Positions 1 through 10,748 of a stretch of DNA of 64,000 nt are shown here, piece by piece. The notes beneath the pieces were generated by a model. It was given only the letters and a program-made list of their open reading frames with translations. It made no database searches and was not told the DNA's origin. Each line of letters opens with the position of its first letter. Position 1 is the stretch's first letter. The DNA is from Orychophragmus violaceus (taxonomy: Eukaryota > Streptophyta > Magnoliopsida > Brassicales > Brassicaceae). The translations under genes and the position numbers were made by a program. Location of the stretch: positions 31,530,766 to 31,594,765 of the forward strand of contig CM058234.1 in assembly GCA_030180135.1 (NCBI GenBank), in the 5' to 3' direction.

Positions 1-87
1 ATGCAATGCGAGTTTTCTTATAAGTTGTTAAGATTACTCTTTTATGAACTTAATAACTAAAACTCTATTTATCTCTAAATTTCAGCT

Positions 88-985
88 ATGACAAGCACAA
101 ACAATCAAAACACTTTCTCGATCCGGTATGTCCTTGAGATGGACAAACTGAACGAATCAAATTTCTTGACTTGGTCGCGGAACCTGAGGCTGGTTCTCAG
201 GCATGAGAGAAAGGACTATGTCCTTGAGATAGCTCTCCCCGAGAGGATCGGAGGCTGGTTCTCAGGCCAGTCATGCAGTATATAACGCTTGGAATAAGCA
301 TTATAATGATGCGGTAGATGTGCGTGGTCTGATGTTGGCTACCATGGACTCAGATTTGCTGAAGCAATATGAGAACATGGAGTCGCCAATAGAGATGATC
401 AGCAGCCTGAAATTGAAATTTCAGGAGCAGGTAAGAGTGGAGAGATACCAGTTGGTTAAATCTCTCACTAGCTGCAAGCTACCAAATGATCATCCAGTAA
501 GTCCTCATGTCAGTAAAATGATGGGTTACGTTGATAACCTGAGGAAACTGGATTATCCAGTTAGCCAGGAATTGGCAACTGAGATCATTTTGCAGTCACT
601 GCCGTCAAGCTATGATGAGTTCGTAAGGGACTATATCAAGAAAGGCTTAACGAAGACGTTGACTGAACTGCATGACATGCTCAAAACAGTTGAGCCAAAC
701 GTGAAGAGCACCCTGTACAATCTCATGAAGGAGAAGGGTAGGTTTACCAAACCTAAAGCTGACAAGGGTGAAGACAAAGTTGTCCAGATTTTGAATCATG
801 GCAAGCGAGTGTCTTCTGAGCCCGAGTCAGATACCTCTTACGTTGGTAAGTGCTGCTACTGTAAAGAGACTGGGCATTGGAAGAGAAATTGCATTAAATT
901 CATGGAAGATTATGAGGAGTTGAAATTGATGTATGAGACTACTTCCTCAGGTATTCATGTTATTACTTCAAGTTATACCTTATAG
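88..985 (+). pseudogene. Copia Gag (element A), interrupted
   Basis: Capsid/nucleocapsid protein of the element. It starts MTSTNNQNTFSIR, reads through the UBN2-type Gag core, and ends after a CCHC zinc knuckle (C-x2-C-x4-H-x4-C, CYCKETGHWKRNC) at TAG 983-985. Compared with the intact Gag of B, about 25 bases near 250-275 are replaced by a copy of nearby sequence (GAGGCTGGTTCTCAGGC, also present at 184-200 as part of gag). This shifts the frame and ends the first part at 285; the correct frame resumes around 300. The TAG stands where related E/D elements have a Trp codon at the gag-protease join, and B has the same stop. Confidence 0.85.
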
Positions 986-3480
986 GTATTGGATACTGGT
1001 TGTGGCACTGATATTTGTTATAATATGCAGAGCCTGAGCAACAGTAGAACGTTGAAGGAAGGGCAAGTGGAACTGCGTGTCTGGAAGGAGCTTGGGAAGC
1101 TGCCTCAGTCATAGGGTTTTCACTTGTAGATGCCTTTGAGGCTTGGTTTTATTGAGTAATTGCTACAATGTACCTGCTTTAAGCAGAGTTGTCTTTCATT
1201 TTCTTGTAAGAATTTGAACGTTTTTCGTTTTGATAAAAGACAAGTTTTGTTCTTTTGATCTTAATGAAATGTTAATTGTAGCACCCTATTCAAGGAATGG
1301 GTTTTATATATTAAACCAAAGAGTGCCTAAAATGTAACATAAATACTGCAATTGGTTTAAATCTGATGAATTAAACCTGATTTTTCTTGGCATAAATGTT
1401 TTGGTCACATAGAGTAAGTCAGATTCAGAAAACCCCATAGTTATGGACTTTTGGGCTCATTTGAATGGATATCTTATGAGACTTGAATTCTGCTTACTAG
1501 ACCAAAAGCAAAAGGCCCATCTTAGCCGAGCTAGAGAAAGGCCCAAAGACTTATTGGAGATTGAACATACAGATGTATGTGGTCCGATGAGCAGTAATGC
1601 CAGAGAAAATTTCCTGTACTTCATTGTCTCTACTGATTATTTCAGTGAGTGTGACTGTGTTCATTTGATGAGACACAAGTCGGAATTCTTTGACATGGTC
1701 GAAAGAGTTCCAGAATGAAGTATATAATCTGAATGACAAAAGTATTAAGACTCTGGATTAGATCACGAGTGAGAATACTTAAGTTATTGATTGTGTGATC
1801 ATCTGAATGAGTGTGAAGTCGTTTCACAGCTCATTTCTCCTGAAAACCTAGAGGTGTTTCTGTGAGAATGAATCAGATCTTATTAGAAATGATTAAAGAT
1901 GAGTCACACGAATCTTCCATGACATTCTCTAAGAATGACGCTCTAGAAATATCTAAGTTTACGCTGAAATAGTTCCACCAATACCAGTTGAAAGACACCA
2001 CGTAAATGTGGATTGGAATCGATCCAAATTCGTCTTTACTGAGTATTTGTAGTTGTGCTACTTCGCTGGTTGTCCTAGGGAAACCAAGGCTTGTTACTTT
2101 TACGTCCAATCTGTTTTCTAAGAAGGGAAGTTACTTTCCAAGAAGAACAGTGGGAGTAAAGGTATAACTCGAAGAAATTCGAGAAATACAGGAGGCTGCT
2201 CAACCTGTTGAGGGAGAGCAACAGATGGATTTACAGATTTCTGTAGAATCTACACCTGTAAAGCCTGAAATTCGCAGATCTGAATGAATCAGTTACTAAT
2301 CCGAGAGGGATTTCTCGTCATTAGTTGAACCTGATGATCATTGAAAGTTCGCATGATCTGATGATCATTAAAAGCGATGAACCTGCGAAATTCAAAGAAG
2401 CGAAAGTGAGCCCGGACTCCGAAAAATTACTGTATGTAAGTTAGCTTCATTGATCCATTTATGGATGGAAGCAAACGTATCGGAGTTGGATCCATCGTTC
2501 TGTTGAGGTAGTCAAAGTTTTGACTTGTACAGGAACGAAGTGGAACTGTGCGTATACTAATAGATAAGTGGGAGCGATGTTGCATTTCTCAAAGTGTATG
2601 TCAATGACATACTGATTCTCGGAAATAACGTTCCAATGCTGCAGTCGGTAAAGGACTGGCTTGGAAGTTGTTGTATGATTGACATGGGTAAAGCCACGTA
2701 GTTCTTGGATTTTGGATCTAAAGATAGAGATCCAAAAGAGCTGGTAGGACAAAGTCAGAATTCTTGAATTGATAAAGTCCTACACGTAATCAGCAATCCA
2801 AGAAGGGTTTTATGCCAATGTCCCATGGCAATTCATTAAGCAAGATACAGTGTCCTGCGATATCTGCTGAGCTTGAATGCATGGATAGGATTCCATATGC
2901 GACAGCAATTGGATCTATCATGTATGCCATGATATGTACTTGTTTTGATGTTGCTTTAATGTTAAGCAAGACAAGTAAAGACCAGTCAAATCCAGCAGAG
3001 AATCACTGGATTGCCGTAAAGAATATTCTGAAGTATTTGAGGAATACTTAGGATAAGTTCTTGATTTACGGAGAAAGTGAGGTGCTACAAGTCGATAGAG
3101 TCTGAAAGGCAAGTTTCCGATAGACAAAGATAATTCCTGGTCACAGTCCGGCTATATCTTGTGTCTATCTGGCGGTGCAAGGCACTGTAGCTGACTCCAT
3201 GACTTAAGCTGAACATTTCGCAGCTTGAGAAGCGGCGAAAGAGGTTGTTTGGATAGAAAAAGTTCATCACTGAACTTGATGTGATTCCCAGCGTAGATGA
3301 GGCTAGCTGCACATCTGAGATCCAAACACCTTGAGGATAGGTATAACCTATTCCGTGAGATAAATGACAGAGGTGTTAAGTAGATAAGCAAGTTTCATCG
3401 AATGAGAACGTTGCTAATCTATTAACGAAGCCACTCCTTATGCCTAAGCACGAGTCGCGGACTGTAGCTGTAGGATGAGT
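986..3480 (+). pseudogene. Copia pol remnant (element A)
   Basis: Remains of protease, integrase, reverse transcriptase and RNase H. The protease motif LDTGCG follows directly after the gag stop. A GAG-pre-integrase/integrase-like piece lies near 1440-1720 (HTDVCGPMS). The RT active site near 2600 reads YVND where YVDD is expected, so a catalytic Asp is lost. Further on are RT/RNase H pieces (2812-3051). There are many frameshifts and stops, including TAG 2699-2701, which is present at the same codon in B. No functional product is possible. Confidence 0.85.
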
Positions 3481-4376
3481 GAAATTAAGATGTAGTCTTA
3501 ATTTCAGTGGGAGTTTGTAAAGGGCTTTACTTAGTTATTTTGAATGGTTCATGAAAACATAATATTTTATGTTTATGAAATCTAATGATTTCTGGATTAT
3601 TTTAACTGTGATATAAATAATCGTTCCAAAATGATTCATGTCATTATATATGGGTCATCGAAGTACATGAGTAGACTTGATCTTGAAACCCCATGTTTAA
3701 CGAAGTGACATAAATCATAGTGTCCATAGTCGAAGGTTGTTGAAATTGGAACACCAACAACCTGTTGAGACTAGATTGTGTTGAGACTTATGACCAAGTT
3801 TCGAGGGGTCATAGATGCGCGGCATCAAAGTCGACACATTGGTATATGTAGGGGAGCATATGACCGGACATGGCCCGCTAATGAGAACTCTGCAAGATAT
3901 TAATATCTGTGTCATAAGAAGTTCTCATATACGACTATAGAGTATAGTCCTTAGACCTGAGTTCGCATGCATGTGGCTTCACATGGAGTAATGCGCTTTG
4001 ATCATTGTCTAACGCTGTTTCGTAACTGGGAGCTATACGGACCTTGGTTGGGTGTATTATGAATTGTGTAGTTCATAGTGATGGAACAAGACGGGATTTG
4101 TCCCTGCCGTTTAACGGAGGTAATATCTCTAGGCCAATCGGAGATTTGATAGCTGGTAAGAGAATGGCCATTCCCAAACGGACTTGCCCAAGTCGTTTGC
4201 ATTGTCAGTATCAAATCTGGTCCGATAAACATGGTCTGGCTATATAAGGATGACACGCATCTTGCCTTATGCCAGATCGAGATATTAAGACAAAAGGATT
4301 AGGGAATGTAGGATTCCAGTACAATCGGAAGATTGTTGGGAATGTCCTTTGTAGGATTCCAGTACAAGTGGGAGAT
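3481..4376 (+). other. Long 3' noncoding region of element A
   Basis: About 0.9 kb between the pol remnant and the 3' LTR without coding potential. It contains blocks also found at the same place in B, D and E, such as GTCGAAGGTTGTTGAAATTG (near 3731) and the stretch around CTATAGAGTATAGTCCTTAG (near 3936). More weakly conserved blocks occur in C. Confidence 0.75.
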
Positions 4377-4393
4377 TGTTGGGAATGTCCTGA
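4308..4393 (+). repeat. 43-bp tandem duplication spanning polypurine tract and LTR start (A)
   Basis: Two 43-bp units (4308-4350, 4351-4393) each contain GTAGGATTCCAGTACAA, a purine-rich tract and the LTR start TGTTGGGAATGTCC. The upstream purine tract is mutated (CAATCGGAAGAT); the downstream one, CAAGTGGGAGAT, is the working polypurine tract. The same duplication is in B at 10663-10748. Confidence 0.85.
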
Positions 4394-5049
4394 AATCTAC
4401 CGTACTATCTCTAGAAAGTATGATAAGTGTCGAGATCAGACATAAGTCATAAATACTGGGTGATCATGATGGCTTGCTAGAGTCCGCTCATGATCTATAA
4501 GTTTAGGACTTATTACCAGTATTGTATGATCCCAAAGGGTCACACACCATTGCTAACGGGAAAGTTAAATGGAATTAATACGGTAAGATGCAATGGCATT
4601 TACTGTATTGGATCAGAGAACTGGGCCAGACAAAATGTAGGCTTTTGTCCAATTTGTGTCTTGGGCCCAAAAGATTAATGAGCCATTAGTCTAATGACTT
4701 GGGCCCATTAATGAGAGATATAAGAATCAGAAACCCTAAGGAAGAGCCTTGGTTCTGCGATTTTCTCAGGGTGGCCGCGATCCATCTCTCTCTCTAAAAT
4801 CTCTCTCTCTCTCTGATTCTTCCATCTCTTTGGTCTAGCAGCCATCCCGGCTTGTAAGAGTGTGGATACCGAAGGAGGAGCAGGTTGTTCATCTGTTCTA
4901 ACTGATCTTGTCATCACCAATCACTCCGCTGCAAAAAGGTAAAGATCAGGTTGGTTTATGATTCATTTGACAAGAACCTAGATCTGTTTAAGAATTTGTG
5001 TTAGGTTGTAATTTGGGAATTGAACCTTGGAAACACCCATAATCCTTCA
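4377..5049 (+). repeat. 3' LTR of element A
   Basis: Starts TGTTGGGAATGTCC right after the polypurine tract CAAGTGGGAGAT and ends ATAATCCTTCA, matching the LTR ends of B. It is 673 bp against 641/643 in B. A CT-rich stretch near 4785-4820 lies in the presumed R/U5 part. Confidence 0.85.
4452..4523 (+). other. Nested inverted-repeat structure in U3 of the copia LTR
   Basis: Outer arms AATACTGG (4452-4459) and CCAGTATT (4516-4523) pair perfectly. They enclose two inner hairpins: GATCATGA (4462-4469) with TCATGATC (4488-4495), and ATAAGT (4497-4502) with ACTTAT (4508-4513) around a 5-base loop. Equivalent structures lie in the LTRs of B, C, D and E, with base-pair-preserving changes in C. Confidence 0.7.
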
Positions 5050-5769
5050 ACATATTCCTTACCGCAGTGGATGAATAACACGACGGCGGAAAGGAGAAGA
5101 CTGTCTGAATTTGAGAAAGGTTATGATGGTTAGGGTATTTCTATCGGTTTATGATAATTTACCAAAATATTTTTTTTAGGCGCCATAAATGTTTTTGGTT
5201 TGACGAGTCTTATAATATTTTAATAGAATTACAAAATAAATTACTAAACTTTGTAACTTTTTCTAATAATATTAAATATATGGTTATTTTCTAATCATAT
5301 ATTAGATATGTTTTTTGAAAAAATGATATTTCCAAGATATGTTACTATATGTTAATCACATCTTACTAAAATACGGCTATCAATTATCGTTATTAAATGG
5401 AAATATTAAACATGAAAACACAATAAAAAAAGTAAGGTTCTTAAGTAAAGTTCTTAAGTAAGGTTCATTAAGCCTATTAAAACTGAAAGCATAATAAAAA
5501 GTTAACGTTCTTATGTAACAAACACTAAATTGTACATGAGATTTAGACAGGGACAATAACACTGCTTCCGACATTATCAGTGTCACGGGCTCTAGTTGGA
5601 ACCTGAGATCTTGACCCTCCTGAATTCGAGGATTAAACCCGTAGTCCAATAAGCCTTCCACAATCTCAACACATGTCTCATCAGGATCATATATATAAAA
5701 TAAGAACGTTAGCGAACTATCCTAAATTATTATATATAAACGAATGAAAAATATTAAAACAGTTATTTC
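5050..5769. other. Unassigned AT-rich stretch
   Basis: No recognisable gene or element end. A 93-codon minus-strand open frame at 5380-5661 has no family I recognise. It may be downstream exon or UTR sequence of the DUF223-like pseudogene that follows on the minus strand, but I cannot show this. Confidence 0.4.
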
Positions 5770-6790
5770 CAGTCCGAAAGCTCCTACATATCTTAAGCAC
5801 CACGATCGTTTTTGGAGGCTTAGTCTTTAAAAGTTCAGGCTAAAAGTCAACCGCGTATTTGCCATAAGCCACACACTTTAACTTATTGTTCCTATTACGA
5901 ATAAGAAAAGTTAATGAGAACTATCATGATCAATTGTTCTAATTATTGAATGCCACACACTTTAATCAATTGTTTTGTCATGGTGTTACTATTAACTACT
6001 ACATTACCAAAAACATGCACTTACATGGCGTCTCTGAGGTAGAACACTTTCTTTGTTATTGCAGGGTTTAGGGAATCGACTTCAAGGGGGCAGACGATTG
6101 AGACCACGCCCATGGTGTCTACACAAGATATTTGTGCATATTTTGGTTATTTAGAGTTTCACGGTTAGAAAAGTTTGAAACCTTTTTTTCTAAGAAAGTA
6201 AATATTATTATAAAAATAAAAGACCCGATATTACAAATTGATTGAGCAAGTGTTAAACCTAAGAAATTGGTTCCATGGCAAAAGATCTAAAAACATTGAA
6301 AAGATGAAAACTTTTGATAGTTTTTACCTATAGGAACGTCTCTGTTTGTTTTTATGTCATGGATTTGGAGAAAACTAACAAAATCCATGTAATTCTTGGT
6401 GTCCAAAGGCTCGATAAGTTTGATCTCAGTGTCTTCGGTGGCTTCAAGTTGGTGGCGAGACTTTGTTGGATAGAAACATGGATCCGCTCGGACCACCCTA
6501 ACTCTAGAGATCTCAATCCACTTGCCTTAATGTTTCTCTAGTTCAGAGAAGTCATTTACTTATCCTGGATAAATAACCATTTCGATCTTGATTCCCTGCG
6601 CATAAGTAAAAGAATGAAGATCATATATTCATAACCAGTGCAGTCTTGCATGCCGGAAACTTTGTTAAATATTTTTCACTTACTCTCTAGTCGGCCAAGA
6701 TGTAACTCCAATATGGTTCATCTGAAAACACATAGTATGGGTAGACACATAAAATCTTAACTCTGAAGCGCCAACTTGTTTCGTCTATGT
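5770..6790 (-). pseudogene. DUF223 / RPA70-like OB-fold protein pseudogene with introns
   Basis: Minus-strand remnant of the plant DUF223 (replication protein A large-subunit-like, single-strand nucleic-acid-binding OB fold) family. A first piece near 6690-6773 reads RVKILCVYPYYVF. The second exon, 6328-6595, carries GKWIEISRVRVVRADPCFYP, typical of the family. The third exon, 6025-6118, reads DTMGVVSIVCPLEV..KKVFYLRDA, and the fourth, about 5770-5891, reads KLKCVAYGKYAVDF. The last three join with GT/AG borders and matching phases (donor GTAAAA at 6327, acceptor at 6119, donor GTAAGT at 6024, acceptor at 5892). In-frame stops at 6560-6562, 6527-6529 and 5840-5842 make it a pseudogene. Such genes are numerous in Brassicaceae and are also carried by Helitrons. 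The family call is from motif recall only. Confidence 0.65.
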
Positions 6791-6983
6791 TAGGTTGTTT
6801 TGTCGTATGTAGTTGTAATGGACCATTGTGTTTTGTTTATGTTTCAGAGAGAATGAAAGTGGGAGAAAAGTTAGTGAGAGGGATGATTATTACGACGAAA
6901 TAACTTCCCCTCACAAAACAATGAACTTAAATTAAAGAAGGTTATAAGAAATGAGAGTTTTAATAATTTGCCTCGAGCCCGGC

Positions 6984-7146
<163 letters not shown>

Positions 7147-7222
7147 TACTGTTAAGTGGAATGTGTCTTTTTGAGACCCCAATCAAATCAATTAATCATG
7201 GTTAAATATCATCAAACCGTAC

Positions 7223-7340
7223 ACTGGTTTTGTCTTTTGTTCTGTTGTACCCTCTGAGCCCTTGAGCAATATACTGGTTTTTTCTTTTGTTCTGGTGTAG
7301 CCTCGGAGCCCTTGAATCATATATTGGTTTTTTTTTTCTC
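7223..7340. repeat. 50-bp tandem repeat, about 2.3 copies
   Basis: Units start at 7223, 7273 and 7323 with the core ACTGGTTTT.TCTTTTGTTCTG...GAGCCCTTGA. The last copy is partial. Confidence 0.75.
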
Positions 7341-8486
7341 TTGCAGGTTTTTGCAGAGTTTCTCTGTTTTGGCCGGACATTTATGTTGCAGCCACCCTCC
7401 AATCTTGTTTTGCGTTTCATTTGATAGGTTTGTGCTTATTGTTTACTAATTAAATCAAAGACAAAAAGAATATTCAATGTTCCTCTCAACCGATATTATT
7501 AAATTTCCTTAACATGATAAGTACATATATACGCAAACAAAAATTAGGTTTGTCGAAAAGATTCACGAAATCGGAATTTATATATTCAAACCATCATAAA
7601 ACCAATAATAACATTTCATACCAACCACTTCATCTCGCTATATATGTTTGATTAAGATCATTCATAAATACTATGTTTAACAGATTGTGTACGGTTATGT
7701 ATATTCGCTTGTTATGGTAGATGGAGGATATCCTAGGATAATTCTTTATGAGATATATATCCCACGAATTTTACTTGTTGTATATATATATATATCTACT
7801 GTAAAGTTAAACATCAAAACAACACACATATTTCCCTCTTCTTAGCACCATTCAATTGATTTTATCGACAATATTTCGATGATCTCGGAGGTTCGGGTCA
7901 GATTTACCGGATTATCCGATTTAAATTTGTTTATGTTCATTATGCTCTCAAATATGATTAATCTATACATTTAGAAATGATAAATGAGTGTTTATGTTGA
8001 AATCAGACATTTTCATAAGATATAAAATTATTGAACGACTAAAACTAATTAGTATATAATTACAATAACTAGAATGTAAAAAAGAAGATTAAATATCAAA
8101 TTTGAGGTTTTGTACAATAAAACCTCAAAATGATATTTTGCTGTTTCTTTTTTAGGTTTTGATATATTGTTCACTCCAAAAGAAATCCTAAACCCTTAAC
8201 CCTGAAAATCTAAAGTCTCATCTTTGCTATTACATTCTAATCCCATAACTATTTCTTAAATTTTCCTGTATACTATTTTTAATTTTAAGGTTATAAAACC
8301 TTCAAAACTATTTGCAAAATTTCTTGTGATTTATAATTTATAATCCGAGAAGTATATCCAAAACTTATAAAAAATTTAAAACAAAAATTTGCTTTCATAA
8401 AACCTGTATTTAATCGTACTTTATATTGTGAGCAAACTTTCTGATTTTACTGGTATAATAGATAAGTTTAAATTTAAATAATGGAA
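7341..8486. other. AT-rich stretch without recognised genes
   Basis: No open frame with a recognisable family and no clear element ends, apart from the small inverted repeat at 8092-8138. It is probably intergenic host DNA next to the CACTA element. Confidence 0.5.
8092..8138. repeat. Short perfect-core inverted repeat
   Basis: Arms TTTGAGGTTTT (8101-8111) and AAAACCTCAAA (8119-8129) pair perfectly around a 7-base loop. The pairing extends with one indel to AATATC/GATATT at the outer ends. It could be a tiny foldback MITE or a chance hairpin in AT-rich DNA. Confidence 0.55.
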
Positions 8487-8884
8487 ACAATAACAAGGAA
8501 TATATTACGACTACGTTACGCTTACAAGTGGGTAAAAATTCAAAAAAAATTGTCAAATTAATCTGGGAAACTAAAATCCACTTTTTAGCGCAAAGGGTTT
8601 CAATTACCCGCCTATACCCAAGATTTTTTGACAAAGTGTCGAGAAATCATCAAATACGACAAACCCTGATTTTATTGTGTTCTTCCCCTTTCATAAATCT
8701 CCTTCGAATTATCTCTCTAATCACTATCCAAATCCTCTTCTATTCCCACACGTCTCAAACTGATATCTTTTCTTTGAATCTCTTAATCGAGGCTCTCAAT
8801 TTCATCACTAACTTTGGCAAAAACCCTAGCGACCCTCTCAAACTCTTCCTTGAATCTCTCAATCACAAAACCCTTCGTGATACA

Positions 8885-9579
8885 ATGCCTACAACTACAG
8901 GTAAGATATGACGTTTGGGTGTGTGTTAAACCATCTAGTTTGCTTCTTCTTTACTTTGCTTTTGAAACGGGACTGCTTCTGAATCTTATTATTGGTTGCT
9001 TATGATTTACTTGTGGTTTGCTTGTGTCGGAACAATTAAACGAGACATCTTATGCTTTTCTTTGCTTTTGGTTATATTTTTTAATGAGTGTTTGATGAGT
9101 TAGAGTCTGATGGATAGGATGTTAATCTTATAGTTAGAAAGCAATTGAGTTTGACGTCCCTGTTTAACTACTCTTTGTGTTTTGTTAAGTTCGAGTGTCT
9201 GAGCGTTTAAAATATATTGTTTCTATCATTTGGAACATGACCAAACCATCCATAACTTCTTCTAAAACATTTTTTGAGGAGATTTGTCAACGACGGATGA
9301 AAGACATGCTTAGCACTACAAAGGACTGCATAAGCACTGAAAGAACTGCAGAAGCACCTCGGGAGATCTCAAGAGATGAATACAACAACATCTTTCCTCA
9401 GGTAAAGTAACATTTTTTCACAATCCATGTTTATAAAGTCATCTCATGTTCTTTATTTAATTGTTTTCTCTAATTGTCTTTAATTGTCACAGACCACTGA
9501 GAATGATGGACGAGTAAATCTTTATGGAGTCGAAAGCCTAACAGAAAATCTTATTAATGGGCAAGCGCAAGCAGCCTAG
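8885..9579 (+). CDS. Small three-exon gene inside the CACTA element, possibly TNPA-like fragment
   Basis: Exons 8885-8900, 9190-9401 and 9493-9579 join with GT/AG borders in one frame, giving 104 residues from ATG 8885 to TAG 9577. A CT-rich 5' leader typical of plant mRNAs precedes it (about 8650-8884). The protein has FFEEICQRRMKDML in the middle and ends DGRVNLYGVESLTENLINGQ. That C-terminal pattern resembles the accessory (TNPA-type) proteins of plant En/Spm elements; this is recall, not a search. After the stop, the frame stays open for another 25 codons (to TAG 9655-9657), so the TAG may be a recent truncation of a longer protein. Confidence 0.45.
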
Positions 9580-9925
9580 ACACTTTTCAACGTTGTGGCC
9601 CACCAAGAGCAACTGAAGGAAGCTAAACATAAAACTACAACACCATCTTCTTCGTAGGTTACTTATCACTGTCTCTTGCACTTGTTAATTTATTTGGATT
9701 GATTTGGAAACTCCTAAACGTTAGAGTTTGCGTATGTAGATTGTTTGTGTATACATGTTACCAATGTTATTTTGAAGCAAATGTCTGGTACATTTCTTGT
9801 ACCATTCAAATTACGGTATCACCAGTTACCAAATCGTAAATTCAAATAATCCAAATTCCTATTTTTATGAATCGAAGTCACTAAACAGTTGTCAATTATT
9901 CGAACTACACACACAAAGTAGTTGC

Positions 9926-10035
9926 TAAATATTTACCATCAGTGAATCTGGATTTTCTGAATAGTCGCTTAATAATCGTTATTTAGTTAAATATTTACCA
10001 TCAGCGAATCTGGATTTTTTGAATAGTCTCTTAAT
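9926..10035. repeat. 62-bp tandem duplication in CACTA subterminal DNA, second copy holds the B insertion
   Basis: Units begin TAAATATTTACCATCAG at 9926 and 9988. The second unit runs to 10035 and resumes at 17144 (AATCGTTATTTAG) after element B. The first unit therefore shows the empty site of the B insertion. Confidence 0.85.
10031..10035. repeat. Left target site duplication of element B (TTAAT)
   Basis: TTAAT directly before TGAAGGATTAT; the partner TTAAT is at 17139-17143 directly after CCCAACA. Confidence 0.95.
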
Positions 10036-10676
10036 TGAAGGATTATATGCGTTCATGGTGTAATTGTCAGGTTACATCCTAGCACATAATAAACAAGGAT
10101 CTAGGTGATTTGCAGTTGAATCATAAACAGATCAGGATCATTACCTTGTGATTGCAGCGGATTGATCAAAGGAATATCGAGATCTGCAAGAGCTGATTAT
10201 CACCGGCTCCTCCTAGGTATCCACACGCTTACAAGCTACGGATCAGGCTGCTAGACCGAGGTGGAAATCACAGAGTAAGAGAGGACGGCACAGCTCAGAA
10301 ACTCGCAGAAGGCTAGGGTTTCTGGCGCCTCTCTCTTGCCTTATATAGGCCCAAGTTATTAACTAATGGCCTATTAGGCTTTTGGGCCCAAAACACAAAT
10401 CAGACAAAAAGCCCATTTTTGTCTTGGCCCAATTCTCTGTACAAATACAGTAAATGCCTTTGCATCTTACCGTATTATTTCCATTTAACTTTCCCGTTAG
10501 CTATGGTGTGTGACCCTTTGGGATCATACAATACTGGTAATAAGTCCTAAACTTATAGATCATGAGCGGGCTCTAGCAAGTCATCATGATCACCCAGTAT
10601 TTATGACTTATGTCTGATCTCGACACTTATCATACTTTCTAGAGATAGTACGGTAGATTTCAGGACATTCCCAACA
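10036..10676 (-). repeat. 3' LTR of element B
   Basis: On the minus strand it reads TGTTGGGAATGTCC to ATAATCCTTCA, 641 bp. It differs from the 5' LTR mainly in a small cluster just inside the 10036 end and at three or four single positions. Confidence 0.95.
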
Positions 10677-10748
10677 ATCTCCCACTTGTACTGGAATCCT
10701 ACAAAGGACATTCCCAACAATCTCCCGATTGTACTGGAATCCTACATT
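10663..10748 (-). repeat. 43-bp duplication of polypurine tract and LTR start (B)
   Basis: Units start GGACATTCCCAACAATCTCCC at 10663 and 10706. The unit at the LTR has the intact tract CAAGTGGGAGAT (minus strand); the inner one has CAATCGGGAGAT. It is the same duplication as in element A (4308-4393). Confidence 0.88.

Larger units (their letters stand above)
1..5049 (+). mobile_element. Copia element A, 5'-truncated by window edge, decayed
   Basis: Ty1/copia LTR retrotransposon on the plus strand. The window starts inside its leader; gag, a ruined pol, a long 3' noncoding region and the 3' LTR follow. It is closely related to element B (10036-17138, opposite strand): the leader, gag, pol lesions, 3' noncoding region and LTR can be aligned throughout. 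The 5' LTR and left target duplication lie outside the window. The five bases after the LTR are ACATA. It is older than B, because gag carries a local rearrangement and pol carries extra indels. Confidence 0.9.

Noticed and set aside
983..985. TAG between gag and protease as a programmed readthrough signal
   Set aside because: In A and B the frame behind it is soon broken, and E/D have TGG in its place. It looks like a fixed nonsense mutation; readthrough cannot be excluded but nothing in the sequence favours it.
9310..9330. GCACTACAAAGGAC as a left CACTA terminal repeat
   Set aside because: It lies inside exon 2 of the small CACTA gene, lacks the following AAAAC, and has no matching flank.
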